Positions 14,999 to 15,624 of a stretch of DNA of 15,624 bases are shown here, piece after piece; the stretch's first letter is position 1, and the number at the start of each line of letters is the position of its first letter. The stretch spans positions 1-15,624 of the forward strand of contig CAZKLS010000063.1 of NCBI GenBank assembly GCA_964553405.1, written 5' to 3'. This DNA comes from DATIRA01 sp964553405 (GTDB taxonomy: Bacteria; Pseudomonadota; Gammaproteobacteria; Steroidobacterales; Steroidobacteraceae). Made by a program: the position numbers and the translations under genes. A model generated the notes under the pieces. The model made no database searches. It saw only the letters and a program-made list of their open reading frames with translations, and was not told the DNA's origin.

Positions 14999-15624
14999 TC
15001 AAGCCGACATTCCGCCGATCCGGCGCAGTCCGTCCGAGGACTCCGCGGTCGGCTCGGCAGGCTTCAGCGACGGGTACTCGCCGGTCACGCTGGACGACGT
15101 CCCGCCAGGCAGCCGGAAGCCGGTCACGGACTTGCGCAGCCGCGCGGCCAGTTCGGCGAGCTTGCCGATGGCGTTGGACGTGGCCGACGTGCTCTCGGCC
15201 GTCTGGGAGCTGATTTCCCGCAACACCTGCATGTTCCGCGAGATGCTCTGCGAGGTCGTCGCCTGCTGCCGCGCACTGGCCGAGATGTTCTGCACCAGGC
15301 TCGCGATCTGGTTCGAGACCTGCTCGATCTCGTCGAGCGCGGCGCCGGCGTTCTCGGCCAGCAGCGCGCCACCGACCACGTCCGTCGTCGTGCGCTCCAT
15401 CGACACGACGGCCTCGTTGGTGTCCGCCTGGATCGTCCGCACCAGCACCTCGATCTGCTTGGTCGAGTTCGCCGCGCGCTCCGCGAGGCGCTGCACCTCG
15501 TCGGCGACCACGGCGAAGCCCCGTCCGGCCTCGCCGGCCATCGAGGCCTGAATCGACGCGTTCAGCGCGAGGATGTTGGTCTGCTCGGCGATGTCGTTGA
15601 TCAGCTCGACGATGTTGCCGATCT
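14999..15624 (-). CDS. pilJ: PilJ-type methyl-accepting chemoreceptor, C-terminal signalling domain (partial, 5' end outside window)
   Basis: The last 208 codons of a chemoreceptor; the N-terminal sensor and membrane part lie beyond the right edge. My translation continues upstream of the internal ATG at 15541 to the edge without a stop, so that ATG is not the true start. The hairpin tip contains EQTNILALNASIQASMAGE and then GRGFAVVADEVQRLAE, the receptor-kinase contact region. The ASIQASMAGEAG wording and the ending RKSVTGFRLP are characteristic of PilJ rather than of flagellar receptors. The remaining helix returns along the coiled coil, and a Ser/Pro-rich tail of about 30 residues follows. 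It transmits a signal through CheW adaptors to ChpA, encoded 22 bases downstream. No C-terminal NWETF-type methyltransferase tether is present. Confidence 0.93.
   Translation of the reverse strand, partial: IGNIVELINDIAEQTNILALNASIQASMAGEAGRGFAVVADEVQRLAERAANSTKQIEVLVRTIQADTNEAVVSMERTTTDVVGGALLAENAGAALDEIEQVSNQIASLVQNISASARQQATTSQSISRNMQVLREISSQTAESTSATSNAIGKLAELAARLRKSVTGFRLPGGTSSSVTGEYPSLKPAEPTAESSDGLRRIGGMSA

Noticed and set aside
12325..15213. 962-residue plus-strand open frame antisense to chpA and pilJ
   Set aside because: It is rich in Arg, Leu, His and Gln with no recognisable domain, and lies opposite a clearly conserved kinase. GC-rich genes commonly leave such an open frame on the other strand.
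14999..15541. A complete 180-residue receptor fragment starting at ATG 15541
   Set aside because: The same frame continues upstream to the window edge with conserved chemoreceptor tip sequence, so the gene is cut by the window rather than truncated.

Overview
The window is a densely packed, very GC-rich stretch (roughly 70% by eye) that reads as chromosomal DNA of a gammaproteobacterium. The pointers are an ampD-ampE pair, a UspE-type tandem stress protein, bioA followed by rsmE, and a Pil-Chp type IV pilus chemosensory cluster (pilJ-chpA-chpC). The Ectothiorhodospiraceae/Chromatiales or Xanthomonadales side of the class would fit, but that is inference. I see no transposase, integrase, phage gene, CRISPR array, tRNA or rRNA. 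The many long antisense reading frames are what high GC content produces opposite real genes.

Layout, left to right. (1) 1-667, minus: the N-terminal 222 codons of an inositol-monophosphatase-family phosphatase, probably HisN-like, cut by the window edge. (2) 668-1085: a divergent intergenic region of about 420 bases with a consensus-like promoter and a cobalamin riboswitch reading rightwards. (3) 1086-3559, plus: the riboswitch-controlled pair btuB (outer-membrane B12 receptor) and pduO-type cob(I)alamin adenosyltransferase, overlapping by 16 bases. (4) 3581-5912, minus: ampD-ampE-btuF, each junction a 4-base GTGA overlap. It joins peptidoglycan-recycling genes to the periplasmic B12-binding protein and runs convergently into the riboswitch operon. 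(5) 5990-6943, minus: a tandem-domain universal stress protein with a strong ribosome-binding site. (6) 7051-9140, plus: bioA and rsmE, overlapping by 10 bases, with bioA possibly translated from a leaderless mRNA. (7) 9141-15624, minus: chpC, the 1783-residue hybrid kinase chpA, and the C-terminal signalling part of a PilJ-type chemoreceptor cut by the right edge.

How the genes fit together. BtuB moves corrinoids across the outer membrane, BtuF captures them in the periplasm, and PduO makes adenosylcobalamin inside the cell. No btuC or btuD is present here. AmpE belongs to the same broad superfamily as the corrinoid-biosynthesis protein CbiB/CobD, so its coupling to btuF is the most interesting point of context. 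In the right half, PilJ would signal to ChpA through a CheW-type adaptor, and ChpA would control type IV pilus motors through its phosphotransfer domains and its own C-terminal receiver. No methylesterase (chpB) lies between chpA and chpC, where Pseudomonas aeruginosa has one.

I did not find a clearly new multi-gene system. The best leads are the AmpE/BtuF coupling, a 41-residue tail on BtuB beyond its terminal beta-signal, the mixed canonical and degenerate phosphotransfer sites of ChpA, and the probable leaderless start of bioA.
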